Positions 8,687-17,470 of a DNA stretch of 34,953 nt are shown here, one piece after another. The stretch comes from Desulfovibrio sp. Lineage in GTDB: Bacteria > Desulfobacterota > Desulfovibrionia > Desulfovibrionales > Desulfovibrionaceae. The first letter of the stretch is position 1. Every line of letters begins with the position of its first letter. The stretch is from NCBI GenBank assembly GCA_031272715.1, contig JAISTH010000006.1, forward strand, positions 1 through 34,953. The letters run 5' to 3'. Both the position numbers and the translations under genes were made by a program. The notes under the pieces are model-generated. The model was not told the DNA's origin, ran no database searches, and saw nothing but the letters and a program-made list of their open reading frames with translations.

Positions 8687-8971
8687 ATGCAGATATTCCT
8701 CTTCGCCCCCGCGTCGCACGAACGCGTGCCGGCGACCGTGCACGACACGTCCTACGTCCTGACATTCCCCATATGGAAGGCGGCCGTCTACAGGCCGGAG
8801 CATTCCTACGACCTCGTCTTCTCCTTCAGCATGAGCCGGACCATCGAGATCACGGGGTTCTTCAAGGTCTTCGCCGCCAGCAAGATGCCCACGTTCGAGA
8901 TGGACGGACTGTCCGTCCCGGCCGACGAGTTTCTCCGCGCCTTCGCGGTGCAGTCCGCACCGGCGGCCTGA
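8687..8971 (+). CDS. small stand-alone BapA-prefix-like domain protein A
   Basis: This 94-residue protein starts at ATG 8687 with a TGGAGAT ribosome binding site 5 bases upstream. It resembles the N-terminal 90-95 residues of the RTX adhesin at 10310 and the small protein at 9293. Shared features are RTIE-x-x-GF near the middle, then PxFE and a terminal FLRAF/FLAAF-type helix. In large biofilm adhesins such as BapA this beta-rich prefix sits at the N-terminus of the secreted chain. A free copy is unusual. No signal peptide or RTX secretion motif is present. It could be a binding partner, a decoy, or the leftover N-terminus of a lost adhesin gene. Confidence 0.7.
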   Translation: MQIFLFAPASHERVPATVHDTSYVLTFPIWKAAVYRPEHSYDLVFSFSMSRTIEITGFFKVFAASKMPTFEMDGLSVPADEFLRAFAVQSAPAA

Positions 8972-9292
8972 CGGCCGGCAGAAACGCATGATTGGGGATG
9001 GCCTGGAGCAAGGTCTCCCCATCTCACGTCGAACGATCCTCCAAGAATCGTCCCCCTGCCATGCCCAAGGCGCCTGCAAGGCGGAAAAGAGGCTCATCGG
9101 CCGGGCGGGAATTTTTTTTTGCGGAAAGGATTGCTTTCTTCTTGCGGCCGGAGTATTGGGAACCATTCTTCCCATCACACTCCATCAGGACAAAGAAGGA
9201 GCAGTCGCCACCGGACAACAGCCTACCTCCCCCTCAGCGCCGACCATCACGTGCCTTGGCCAGGTCGGTGCGCAACGTTCCAGGAGGCTCGC

Positions 9293-9583
9293 ATGAACAC
9301 CCTTCTCTTCACCCCGGCGGCCCGCGAACGCGTGCTCGCCACGGCAGACGACACCCGTTACATCCTGACCATCCCCTCGAGCCAGGTGACCGTCTGCCGC
9401 CCCGACGGAACGGACGACCTCACCCTCACCCTGACCGGCAACCGCACCATCGAACTGGCCGGCTTCTACAGCATCTTCGACGAGGACAACCTGCCGGAGT
9501 TCGAATTGAACGGCAAACTCTTCGCGGGGGCGGACTTCATCACCGCCTTCTGCCCCGCCGAACTCTCACAGGCCGCCGCCTAG
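9293..9583 (+). CDS. small stand-alone BapA-prefix-like domain protein B
   Basis: This 96-residue protein starts at ATG 9293 with AGGAGG 6 bases upstream. It shares ERVxATxxDTxYxLT with protein A near its N-terminus. It shares NRTIELAGFYSIFDED with the adhesin's STIELAGFYDAK around residues 50-65, then PEFELNG and FITAF. It is closer to the adhesin prefix than protein A is. A strong Rho-independent terminator follows 25 bases after the stop, so it is a finished gene rather than a truncated adhesin start. The in-frame extension upstream of 9293 lacks homology. Function is unknown; a role with the adhesin is inferred from paralogy and position. Confidence 0.75.
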   Translation: MNTLLFTPAARERVLATADDTRYILTIPSSQVTVCRPDGTDDLTLTLTGNRTIELAGFYSIFDEDNLPEFELNGKLFAGADFITAFCPAELSQAAA

Positions 9584-9607
9584 CCCGACGGCAGACGAGT
9601 TTCACGA

Positions 9608-9648
9608 GGCAAGGGCCGGGGACGTTCCCCGGCCCTTGCCTTTTATTT
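9608..9648 (+). terminator. Rho-independent terminator after BapA-prefix protein B
   Basis: A perfect 14-bp stem GGCAAGGGCCGGGG (9608-9621) pairs with 9627-9640 across a 5-base loop ACGTT, followed by TTTTATTT (9641-9648). It separates the small gene from the adhesin transcription unit. Confidence 0.9.
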
Positions 9649-9943
9649 GGGAAGGGCGGATCCCGGATCCCGCGAAAGAGGTCCTGAAAGACGCGCCGCC
9701 GCGCCCTTCCTCCCCCGAATCCCCGGCTCGCCCTCGAGATGCATCCACGCAACCGGGGCACGCACGCCCGAGGAGGGCCCCCTCCCCCTTTTCCGTCCAC
9801 GACGGTCCCGAAGCGAACGGACTCCTCCCCTCATCCCGCCCCCCCGGGGCCGCCATGAACTCCCACGATTCCCCCGAAAGGCGCACGCATCGCGGCCACA
9901 AGGCAAAATCCGCCCTCATGGCGGCGAACCCCGATCGACCCTC

Positions 9944-9972
9944 TTGACTAACGAATGCAACTGCCTTACACA
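9944..9972 (+). promoter_or_regulatory. predicted promoter of the RTX adhesin
   Basis: TTGACT (9944-9949) and TACACA (9967-9972) are spaced by 17 bases, giving +1 near 9979. This implies a 5' leader of about 330 nt before the adhesin ATG at 10310. Confidence 0.5.
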
Positions 9973-9986
9973 TAGGAGATCATGCT

Positions 9987-10033
9987 GGGACGGACAAGGC
10001 CGCATCGGCTCACGCGGCCCAAACGCACGTCCC
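9987..10033 (+). other. nested hairpin at the 5' end of the adhesin leader
   Basis: GGGACG (9987-9992) pairs with CGTCCC (10028-10033). Inside it, GGCCGC (9998-10003) pairs with GCGGCC (10014-10019). The structure begins about 8 bases after the predicted +1. Another small stem, GACGCC/GGCGTC, lies near 10142-10159. I see no match to a known riboswitch class. Confidence 0.35.
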
Positions 10034-10309
10034 CTTCCCCGCACCGTCGCCCTCCCCCAGACGATGGCGCGTCACCTCCACCGTGGGGGGAATGTCCACG
10101 ATATAGGCGCACCGCGCCACGTCCCTGCAAGACCCGCCAAAGACGCCCGCCATCGGCGTCCATCGGACGAGGTCAGCGACCATCCAAGGAAATCCCGCCG
10201 CCCCTGACGTCCCGAAAATCCGGACGCCAGGCCGCCCGGCGCCTCGACGATACACGGGGACGCATCCCTTGCGCGCCCCCTGTCCATCACCGAACGAGGA
10301 GCACGCCCC

Positions 10310-13300
10310 ATGGCCGAAAAGATCACCCTCTCCCGCCCCCCCGAAGGCGCCGCCACAGTGGTGCACATGTCCCCGGGGAGCACGCTGGTCCTGGACTTCC
10401 CCCGCGACGCCGCAACCGTCGACCGTTCCGGACAGAGCCTCGTCTTCGTCTTCGACGACGGCTCCACGATCGAACTCGCCGGCTTCTACGACGCCAAGAC
10501 CGCCGACGCCTTCCCCGACTTCGAGGTGGACGGCCACATCCTCGCCGCCACGGACTTCCTCGCGGCCTTCGGCCCGGACATCGCGCCCGGGGCCAACAAC
10601 GGACCGATCCGCGCGGAACGCTACGAACCCTTCGACAATTCCCAGCTCGCCCATGGCATCAGCCATCTGGACGGCCTCGACTACAACTTCCGCGACAAGA
10701 CCGAGACGGAGTACCACCCCGAGACATACGGCCGCCTCGGGGATCATGACGGGACGGATCCTCATGGGGATCCGGGCACGCCGATCACCCCCTCCGACCC
10801 CGGGATCCCCCCGCATCCCGACACGCCTGTCACCCCCCTGCAGATCGAGGCGAAAGTCACGCTCTCCGTGGACAAGCCGGACGTCATAGAAGGGACCGGG
10901 CTCGTCTACACGGCCACCATCGACCACGCCCCCTCCGAGGACGTGACGGTGACGCTGCAGAGCGGCCGCACCATCACCATCGGGGCCGGGAAGACCTCGG
11001 GTTCCATCGCCGTGGACACCCGCACCGACGACTACTACCGCCAGGGCACGGACACGGTCACGGACCGCATCACTGATGTCTCCGGGGGAAGCGACCGCGA
11101 ACACATCACGGCAGACACCACCCCGGTCTCCACGAATGTCTCCGACGACGCCGATGTGACGAAGGTCACCCTTGCCGTTGACAAGCCGGAGACCGTCGAG
11201 GGGACGGCACTCGTCTACACCGCCACCATCGAGCGACCCTCCTCGGAGGACGTGACGGTGACCTTGCAGAGCGGCCGCACCATCACCATCGGGGCCGGCA
11301 AGACCTCGGGCTCCATCACCGTGGACACCCGCGCCGACGAGTACTACCGCCAGGGCACGGAAGACGTCACCGACCACATCACGGGAGTTTCCGGCGGAAG
11401 CGATCTCGAGCATCTGGTCGCCGACACCACCCCGGTCTCGACGAAAGTCTCCGACGATGCCGACCCCACCACCGTCTCGGTCTTCTCCGACGTTATCTCC
11501 GCCAACAGCGGGGATTCCGTGTCCTACACCATCGTCCTCGACCGCAGACCCGAAGGCCCCGTCGACCTCACCCTCAGCAACGGCGAACGCCTGACCCTGG
11601 CGGAATCGGACTTCTCCCACGACCCCGCCACCGACCGCTACACCTACGACTACACCCACACCGTCGCCACCGGCGAGGACCTCTCCCTCAAGGTCACCGA
11701 CGCCTCGGGAGGCAACTTCGAACGCCTCGTGCCCGGCCCCGGCGTGCAGATCCCGCCCCCGGACATCATGACCTTCGGCACCACGGGGAACGACACCATC
11801 GGCCCGGCGACCGCCACGGGCCAGGGAACCGGAAGCGGACTCGGGGACGACATCATCGTGGCGGATCCCGGGGACATGGTGGGGAAGGTCGACCCTCCCC
11901 CCGACTACAACGTCGCCATCGTCCTCGACACCTCCGGCTCCATGGACTCCGCCACCACCGGCGACAGGATCACGGCCGCCAAGCTCGCCCTCGTCGGCCT
12001 CGCCGAGCAGTACGCCCACTACGACGGGAAGGTGAACATCTCCGTCGTCGGGTTCGAGAACAACATCTCCTTCGGCCCCTTCCAGAACCAGGACTTCGGC
12101 GACAGCGACCTCGTGACCACGAAGGTGGTGCGCACCGGGGCCGTCGCCTCCTTCGAGTACCCCAGAGGATCCAAGGTGATGGTGCACGTCGACAAGGTCT
12201 CCCCGGACGGGAAGACCTTCACCCTCTCCGCCGACGACGACGAACACAGCTACAGGATCTCCGACGGCACCCTCATGGCGTCCTCCGACGACGGGGCGTC
12301 CTGGACCGCCATCACCAACGCCTCGAACGTCAAGTGGACCAGCGGGACCCTCATCGACCAGATATGGTCCATGCAGGCCGCCGGGGGCACCAACTACGAG
12401 GCCGGACTCAACGCCGCCTCCAACTGGTTCCAGGCCCAGGCCGCGGACCCCACCTTCGGCCACTACGAGAACGTCCTCTACTTCATCACCGACGGGGAAC
12501 CCACCCACTACTACAAGGACGCCATCAACTACGGCGGCAGGACCTTCGACGTTCCCGACCTCTACGTGCAGGGGGAGGTCGTCTACTACGACGCCGACGG
12601 CGACGTCGTCGCCTCCGCCCGCGACGCCGCCTACCGCATCTCCGCGAACGGGACCTTCCAGCGCATGCACAACGGCCAGTGGACGAACACCGACCAGAGG
12701 GTCCTCGGCGGAGACGGCTGGTACGCCCATCCCGAGGAGTACGCCCAGTCCAGCGACGCCTACGACGCCCTTATGCATGCGGTGAACGGCAACATCACGG
12801 TCAACATCGTGGGCATCCAGGTGGGGGACGACGCCCTGCAGTTCCTGAACACCATGGACAGCGAAGGCAAGGCCAGCAACATCGACTCGGCGTCGCAACT
12901 GCTGGCCGCCCTGACGGGCAGCACGACCTTCCTCAACCAGGAGCGCGGGGCCGGCGGGGACACCGTGTCCGCCGGGGAGGGCAGCGACGTCGTCTTCGGG
13001 GACGTGCCCAACGCCGACTGGCTCCTCTACCAGCTCGACGACGCGCACAACACGGTCATGCTCCATGGGGCCCCCCACGACCTCTCCACGGGGGACTCCC
13101 TGCTGATCATCAAGGCCTACCTCAACCAGCAGGCCGGCCGGGACGTGGACGCCCCCATCTCCGCCGACGAACTCAAGGACTTCCTGCTGGACAATTCCGT
13201 GGCCCTCGGCATGAGCGAGAAGGACCGGGGAGGCAACGACACGCTGCTGGGAGGCGACGGCAGCGACATCCTCTTCGGCCAGGGGGGCAACGACACGCTG

Positions 13301-14278
13301 GACGGCGGCAAGGGGAACGACCTGCTCTTCGGGGGCAAGGGGAACGACGTCCTCACCGGCGGCCCCGACGCCGACGTCTTCGTGGAGTACAAGGGGGACG
13401 GGACGGACACCTTCACGGACTACAACGCCGCGGAAGGGGACGCCATCGTCCGCGTGGACGGCGGGACCGGAACCTTCGGGGCCGTGCCCGAAGGAGCGAC
13501 GGTGTACGATGTCGAGCAGGTCCGCCAGGGGCACGACGTCACGGGCGACGACGCCCCGGAACTCATCGTGGCCGCCGGAGGGCAGGGGACGAAAGTCGCC
13601 GTCGACAACGGCGAGACGAAGGGCTCCTTCTCCACCGCCCTGCGGGGCGGGGGCGGCGACGACGTCATCATGGGCGGCAAGGGGGACGACTACATCTCGG
13701 GAGACGCCGGGAACGACCTGCTCTTCGGGGGGGCCGGGAACGACACGATCAAGGGCGGTGCCGGGGACGACACCCTCCACGGCGGCGAGGGCAACGACGC
13801 CCTCTACGGCGGGGCCGGGAACGACACCCTGAAGGGCGGCGAAGGCAACGACTTCCTGGACGGCGGCACGGGCAAGGACAAGCTCTTCGGGGGCGAAGGC
13901 AACGACATCATCCGCTACAAGTCCGGAGACACGGTGGACGGGGGCTCCGGCGTCGACTTCCTCGTGGGGGACGACGAGTCCATAACCGACCTGCTGAAGG
14001 GCAAGGGCAAGGAGGACGTCTCGAACGTCGAGGTGTTCATCCGGGGCAAGGACGTGAACAACCTGACGGATCTGGGGCAGCTGGCGAAGATCGGCATATC
14101 CGTCAGCCAGGACGGCAAGGGCGTGACCCTCGACTCCTCATGGACCCGGGACGACTCCCAGCAGAGCGCGGACGGCTACACGGCCTACACGAACGGCGCG
14201 CACGTCGTGGAGGTGCCCGAGGATGTGGCGGCGTCCACCGCCGTCATGGTGGAGGAGGTTTCGGAAGGCCAGCAGTAG
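10310..14278 (+). CDS. large RTX adhesin: BapA-like prefix, Ig-like repeats, VWA domain, RTX C-terminus
   Basis: This 1322-residue surface or secreted protein is probably exported by a type I system not in this window. Residues 1-95 form the BapA-like prefix, followed by a Pro/Asp-rich linker. Residues 182-284 and 285-387 are near-identical Ig-like repeats (VTVTLQSGRTITIGAGKTSG), then comes a diverged third copy to about 480. A von Willebrand A domain has the MIDAS motif DTSGS at 540-544 and a later AGGTNYEAGL segment that may supply the MIDAS threonine. Calcium-binding RTX nonapeptides (GGxGNDxLxGG) occur in two blocks, about 974-1020 and 1113-1200. The tail is acidic. ATG 10310 is preceded by an ACGAGGAG ribosome binding site. 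Binding of a surface or matrix ligand through VWA is inferred. The gene faces the minus-strand gene at 14339. Confidence 0.9.
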   Translation: MAEKITLSRPPEGAATVVHMSPGSTLVLDFPRDAATVDRSGQSLVFVFDDGSTIELAGFYDAKTADAFPDFEVDGHILAATDFLAAFGPDIAPGANNGPIRAERYEPFDNSQLAHGISHLDGLDYNFRDKTETEYHPETYGRLGDHDGTDPHGDPGTPITPSDPGIPPHPDTPVTPLQIEAKVTLSVDKPDVIEGTGLVYTATIDHAPSEDVTVTLQSGRTITIGAGKTSGSIAVDTRTDDYYRQGTDTVTDRITDVSGGSDREHITADTTPVSTNVSDDADVTKVTLAVDKPETVEGTALVYTATIERPSSEDVTVTLQSGRTITIGAGKTSGSITVDTRADEYYRQGTEDVTDHITGVSGGSDLEHLVADTTPVSTKVSDDADPTTVSVFSDVISANSGDSVSYTIVLDRRPEGPVDLTLSNGERLTLAESDFSHDPATDRYTYDYTHTVATGEDLSLKVTDASGGNFERLVPGPGVQIPPPDIMTFGTTGNDTIGPATATGQGTGSGLGDDIIVADPGDMVGKVDPPPDYNVAIVLDTSGSMDSATTGDRITAAKLALVGLAEQYAHYDGKVNISVVGFENNISFGPFQNQDFGDSDLVTTKVVRTGAVASFEYPRGSKVMVHVDKVSPDGKTFTLSADDDEHSYRISDGTLMASSDDGASWTAITNASNVKWTSGTLIDQIWSMQAAGGTNYEAGLNAASNWFQAQAADPTFGHYENVLYFITDGEPTHYYKDAINYGGRTFDVPDLYVQGEVVYYDADGDVVASARDAAYRISANGTFQRMHNGQWTNTDQRVLGGDGWYAHPEEYAQSSDAYDALMHAVNGNITVNIVGIQVGDDALQFLNTMDSEGKASNIDSASQLLAALTGSTTFLNQERGAGGDTVSAGEGSDVVFGDVPNADWLLYQLDDAHNTVMLHGAPHDLSTGDSLLIIKAYLNQQAGRDVDAPISADELKDFLLDNSVALGMSEKDRGGNDTLLGGDGSDILFGQGGNDTLDGGKGNDLLFGGKGNDVLTGGPDADVFVEYKGDGTDTFTDYNAAEGDAIVRVDGGTGTFGAVPEGATVYDVEQVRQGHDVTGDDAPELIVAAGGQGTKVAVDNGETKGSFSTALRGGGGDDVIMGGKGDDYISGDAGNDLLFGGAGNDTIKGGAGDDTLHGGEGNDALYGGAGNDTLKGGEGNDFLDGGTGKDKLFGGEGNDIIRYKSGDTVDGGSGVDFLVGDDESITDLLKGKGKEDVSNVEVFIRGKDVNNLTDLGQLAKIGISVSQDGKGVTLDSSWTRDDSQQSADGYTAYTNGAHVVEVPEDVAASTAVMVEEVSEGQQ
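10853..11161 (+). repeat. Ig-like repeat unit 1 of the adhesin
   Basis: This is a 309-bp (103-residue) unit beginning at lysine 182. It is repeated immediately by 11162-11470 with very high nucleotide similarity over the VTVTLQSGRTITIGAGKTSG core, so the pair is a likely site of slippage or recombination. Confidence 0.8.
11162..11470 (+). repeat. Ig-like repeat unit 2 of the adhesin
   Basis: Second 309-bp copy, starting at lysine 285. Differences cluster near the ends, such as TDDYYRQGTDTV versus ADEYYRQGTEDV. A third, diverged unit follows. Confidence 0.8.
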
Positions 14279-14338
14279 CGGAAGCCTTGCAGGGAAATGC
14301 CGCGCAAGGGGCGGAGAAGATGCGGGGAACGGCCCCGT

Positions 14339-14749
14339 CTAGTGGAACGTCACGTTGGACTCGTCGGGGACGGGGCTGACCCCCATGACGATCCTGCTCT
14401 CGGCGAGGCTCTTCCTGACGTTGCCCTCGTAGCGTTCCTTCAGGTACGCCTTCAACCGCTCCACCGCCGCGGCCTGCGCCTTGGTCATCCTCTTCTTCTG
14501 GCTGCCCCGGATGTCCCTGAAGAAGGTGTTGTACGCATCCGCGAACCCGCAGGAGAAGCCGATATTCCCGGATCCGCCCAGAAGCTGCTCGACCACGTTG
14601 TCGCGGGCGTCTATCTGGAAGCTGTCCGGGGTGACGGGCTGGAACTCCGGCATATCCAGGACGTCCTCCTTGAAGGCGTCATCCTCGAAGGCGTCCCGCT
14701 GCTCCTCGGGGCCGCCCTTCCCGGGCTTCTTCGCGGCTGTCTTGGCCAT
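14339..14749 (-). CDS. conserved-looking hypothetical protein
   Basis: This 136-residue protein has start ATG 14749, chosen because CAGGAG lies about 10 bases upstream; the longer frame to 14821 has no homology-like content. It opens with a Lys-rich MAKTAAKKPGKG, then an acidic stretch (DAFEDDAFKEDVLDMPEF). A central part GFSCGFADAYNTFFRDIRG follows, then a basic helix KKRMTKAQAAAVERLKAYLKE. No family is recognised, and no membrane segment or signal peptide is seen. It converges on the adhesin gene with 60 bases between the stops. A link to adhesin secretion or regulation is only positional. Confidence 0.65.
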   Translation of the reverse strand: MAKTAAKKPGKGGPEEQRDAFEDDAFKEDVLDMPEFQPVTPDSFQIDARDNVVEQLLGGSGNIGFSCGFADAYNTFFRDIRGSQKKRMTKAQAAAVERLKAYLKERYEGNVRKSLAESRIVMGVSPVPDESNVTFH

Positions 14750-15027
14750 GTGGCTGCGCTCCTGAAGGCTGTTCGTCCCGTTCGGCCCCCGAAGGGGGCG
14801 ACAATCTCTCCAAGACGGCATCGGGACCGGGACGCGCCTTACGAGGGTATCGCGTCCATGGCGGCCCGGGGCGATCCCGGTGCGCCATGGACGATGCCGT
14901 CAAGGGCAAGGATACGATACCTCGACGAAGAATGCAACACCCGTCCCGGCGGTGCGGCATTTGCCGGGGAGACCGGCCGATGGCGGGCTTCGGGGCGGCC
15001 TCCGGAAAATTTGTCCCTTTGCGTGGG

Positions 15028-15050
15028 GGGCTTGACGGCCTGCGGGACAT
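15028..15050. repeat. 23-bp direct repeat, copy 1
   Basis: GGGCTTGACGGCCTGCGGGA plus CAT is repeated exactly at 15101-15123, 73 bases away. On the minus strand both copies encode VPQAVKP in the debris frames, so this is probably a partial duplication of a dead gene. Confidence 0.7.
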
Positions 15051-15100
15051 CGTGTCCCGTGTACCTCGGCGGGGTTGATGAAGGTGTAGAGGGGGATCTC

Positions 15101-15123
15101 GGGCTTGACGGCCTGCGGGACAT
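15101..15123. repeat. 23-bp direct repeat, copy 2
   Basis: Exact copy of 15028-15050, with unrelated flanks on the right side. Confidence 0.7.
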
Positions 15124-15376
15124 GGCGTACCCATCGATCGCGTGGTCGCCCACGTGGCCGTCCGCCACGGAAGCGGGGGCTTGACGTCGCACCCGGAAGT
15201 GTCGCATGCTAGTGTCGCGGTGCATCCCCACCTGCGCCAGTGTGCGCCATGCTACAATGCGGCAGCCACGGGAGGCGCCCCTCCGGGACTTGCCGGAAGA
15301 AGGGCCCCACCGGCGCCTCGCCCGGCCGGGGAGGACGTGGGCCGAAGGCGGTCACTTCGAGAAACGGCGCGGAACG

Positions 15377-16615
15377 ATGCCTGCCCGGCATCCCATGTCG
15401 ATGCTTGCGGACAGACGGCTTGGACGGCATGGCGTCAGGATTTTCGAAGCAATTGCTCCAGGGGGTGACGTTCGAAAGGCCAGAAACCAAGCTGCGGGAT
15501 CAGATGCCCCACAGAACCTGCACTGGAAAATACGAGAGGGAAAGAGAGGCAGCAAGACCGCTCCACGCATCGGGATCGAAAGAATCTTTCTGAATGCGCT
15601 CACAAAAGACAATGCCATATACGCATTGATCTCACATTTGCCGGACAAGGGGTTGGTCTCGGATCTCCATCCACGGAATATGATCTACAGACCGGAGAAG
15701 GAAAAGCTGATCGGGATGGACTATCGCGGCTTGGAGCCTGACATCATGATCGCCTGTTACAGGAGAGAGGATCAAAACCTGACAGGCGCTAACATCGAGG
15801 TGACATCCAGTATCCCTTCGGTTCTCCTGCACATTGAACACTGGACGGAACCCTACAAGTACGCCCTTCTCAGGGTGAACGCCTACCAGTCCTGCTACAG
15901 ATGGCGTTGCATTGACGTCCTTGGATATGCCCGTGTCCCGCAGTTGATATCCATTGTTGTCGGCACGGGACCCCAAGGCTGGACCATAACGCCGGTTAAG
16001 GAATTTGTTGGTACCGATGAATCCATTCCGGATGAATATCAGTTTGATGTCCCCCACTATTCGTTCCACATACGTGACGTGCCGGATGAGGCATGGCTTG
16101 CTGTAATTGATTTTACCGCAATCCCATACATGTGGAAAGGGCTAGGACTGAAAAACTGCGAGAAGGAGTTAGGCAACAGGATAGGGTATGTACTTTCAAA
16201 CTATGAGGGCGATCCCAAAAGAATGTGGAATGCATGGTATTTTTTGGGGTATCTGCTCCGCAAACAGTCTGGCTTTAAGACAGATATAATGTACGCGGCG
16301 CTCCGCCGTTGGGGAGATAGAGTCATGACAAACGCAGAAAAACTGGTCAGAGAGAGCTTGCGCGATGCGGCCAGAGCCATGGAGCGCGAGGAGGGGCGCA
16401 AGGAAGGGCGCATGGAGATACATAGCGAAATCCTACAGTCCTGCTTACTTGACATGTTGCATGTGCGGTTCAAGATGGTGTCGCAGGCGATCTGCGAGCA
16501 AATTAAGCAGATCCGTGATCTCGACATCCTGAATCGCCTCTACAATGCCGCGAAATCGGCTACGAGCAAAAAGGCCTTCGAGCAGGAGGCTTTCGCAGCT
16601 CTGGCAGGACGATGA
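15377..16615 (+). CDS. Rpn/PD-(D/E)XK transposase-like nuclease, N-terminus uncertain
   Basis: The reliable part starts near 15580 (FLNALTKDNAIYALISHLPDKG) and runs to the stop. It resembles Rpn or Transposase_31-related PD-(D/E)XK proteins. The pattern is an early EPDI acidic site, an LHIEHW segment in the position of the family's IEHQS strand, and YKYALLRVNAYQSCYRW after it. A Glu/Gly repeat MEREEGRKEGRMEIHSE then leads to a helical C-terminus (LLDMLHVRFKMVSQAI). Upstream of 15580 the frame has Arg/Gly-rich sequence without homology, and a competing frame (HASGSKES) meets it there, so a frameshift or wrong start is possible. The ATG chosen at 15377 is tentative. The gene is less GC-rich than its surroundings. 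Confidence 0.55.
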   Translation: MPARHPMSMLADRRLGRHGVRIFEAIAPGGDVRKARNQAAGSDAPQNLHWKIREGKRGSKTAPRIGIERIFLNALTKDNAIYALISHLPDKGLVSDLHPRNMIYRPEKEKLIGMDYRGLEPDIMIACYRREDQNLTGANIEVTSSIPSVLLHIEHWTEPYKYALLRVNAYQSCYRWRCIDVLGYARVPQLISIVVGTGPQGWTITPVKEFVGTDESIPDEYQFDVPHYSFHIRDVPDEAWLAVIDFTAIPYMWKGLGLKNCEKELGNRIGYVLSNYEGDPKRMWNAWYFLGYLLRKQSGFKTDIMYAALRRWGDRVMTNAEKLVRESLRDAARAMEREEGRKEGRMEIHSEILQSCLLDMLHVRFKMVSQAICEQIKQIRDLDILNRLYNAAKSATSKKAFEQEAFAALAGR

Positions 16616-17470
16616 TTTCGTATGTCACGGCAATTCCAGATCGGTTGCGCCGTGGCCGTTGGAGCGACCTTCGCCGCCCCGGATGCCCTCCTGCGGTCGC
16701 ATCCGGACCGACCGAACCTGCCCCCGTCTTCTGCGGCACCAACCCCGCCACGCCCCTCCTGCGAGACGGGGTTGCCCTGCCCCTGTCTGAGCGGAACGGG
16801 AACGCGGTGTACCTATCAGGCGTCCCCAAGGCGTTGGACGACCAGAATATGGGGAGGGTCGCCCCGGACATCGTCGCCTCGGCTTTCTTGCACTACTTGG
16901 CGGCTTGGCTATACGACGGCGCGGTCGAGTCGTCTCCCCCGGGCGACGGAGACGGCCCCGGCCATAGGCCCGGCATCGGCCAAAGCCGCCACAGCCATTC
17001 GTCACATGGGATCTCCGCCGATGCCGTGGGCAGCCCTTCTCGTCCCCGGCATCTCGCCTCCGGCGAAAAAAATGATTAGTCTTTATCGTAGGGTGTTGAC
17101 ATCCTCTCGGACTTGTAGCATCATAAAAAAATTGAAGTGCCGCACATCGACGCGGCCGCCCATGCCCCCCCGGAAATGGCCGGCTTGCCGCCTTTCCCCA
17201 CTTTACCGCAAGCGGGCATGGTGTGGAGGAGCGACCAGCGGAACAGGATCAGGGACGGGAACGGGCGGATCGTGGCCGCCATCGGCGACCGTAGCGGTCC
17301 GCCTGCGGACGTGCAGGACGTTGCTCCGGACAGCGGGAACGGGGCACTGGACGCCCCAAGCACGCGGTGTGCGGGCATGCGTGCGCCGATAGACCACAGG
17401 AACGAAAACGGGAGGATGCGGTACTTTCGCAGTGGAACGACAACGATGCCACAAGTGAGATGATCACGAA
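16616..17470. other. gene-free stretch with an AT-rich promoter island
   Basis: No convincing gene. A short frame near 17215-17290 reads MVWRSDQRNRIRDGNGRIVAAIGD, which looks like a fragment of a larger protein but has no clear start or continuation. The only sharply AT-rich spot is 17065-17131, described as module 4. Confidence 0.4.
17096..17191 (+). ncRNA. possible promoter-hairpin module 4 (degenerate)
   Basis: TTGACA at 17096-17101 is preceded by an A7 tract and by TCTTTATCG. The best -10 is weak (CATCAT, 17119-17124). Downstream, GCGGC (17152-17156) pairs with GCCGC (17187-17191), and CCAT (17160-17163) with ATGG (17176-17179). The loop contains seven C (17165-17171). The plan matches modules 1-3, but the stem is shorter and starts about 20 bases after the predicted +1. 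Confidence 0.3.

Larger units (their letters stand above)
14750..15376. other. gene-poor stretch with debris
   Basis: No intact gene is seen. On the minus strand around 15050-15125 one frame reads VPQAVKPEIPLYTFINPAEV, which looks like a protein fragment, but it is broken on both sides. A TTGACG at about 15182 has no convincing -10. Confidence 0.4.

Noticed and set aside
9982..10200. Leader ORF starting at 9982 with an AGGAG upstream
   Set aside because: The predicted +1 (about 9979) lies at or after the AGGAG, so it would not be in the transcript, and the sequence is Arg/Pro-rich without protein character.
9979..10310. c-di-GMP or other known riboswitch in the adhesin leader
   Set aside because: I looked for the conserved cores of common classes and saw none. 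The hairpins are reported without a class.
10010..13780. 1256-residue open frame antisense to the adhesin
   Set aside because: Its Val/Gly/Asp-rich composition is the mirror of the RTX and Ig codons. It has no family motifs, and the plus-strand frame has clear domains.
13230..13920. Short regular repeats that might suggest a CRISPR array
   Set aside because: The period matches 9-codon GGxGNDxLx calcium-binding repeats in frame, with no spacers.
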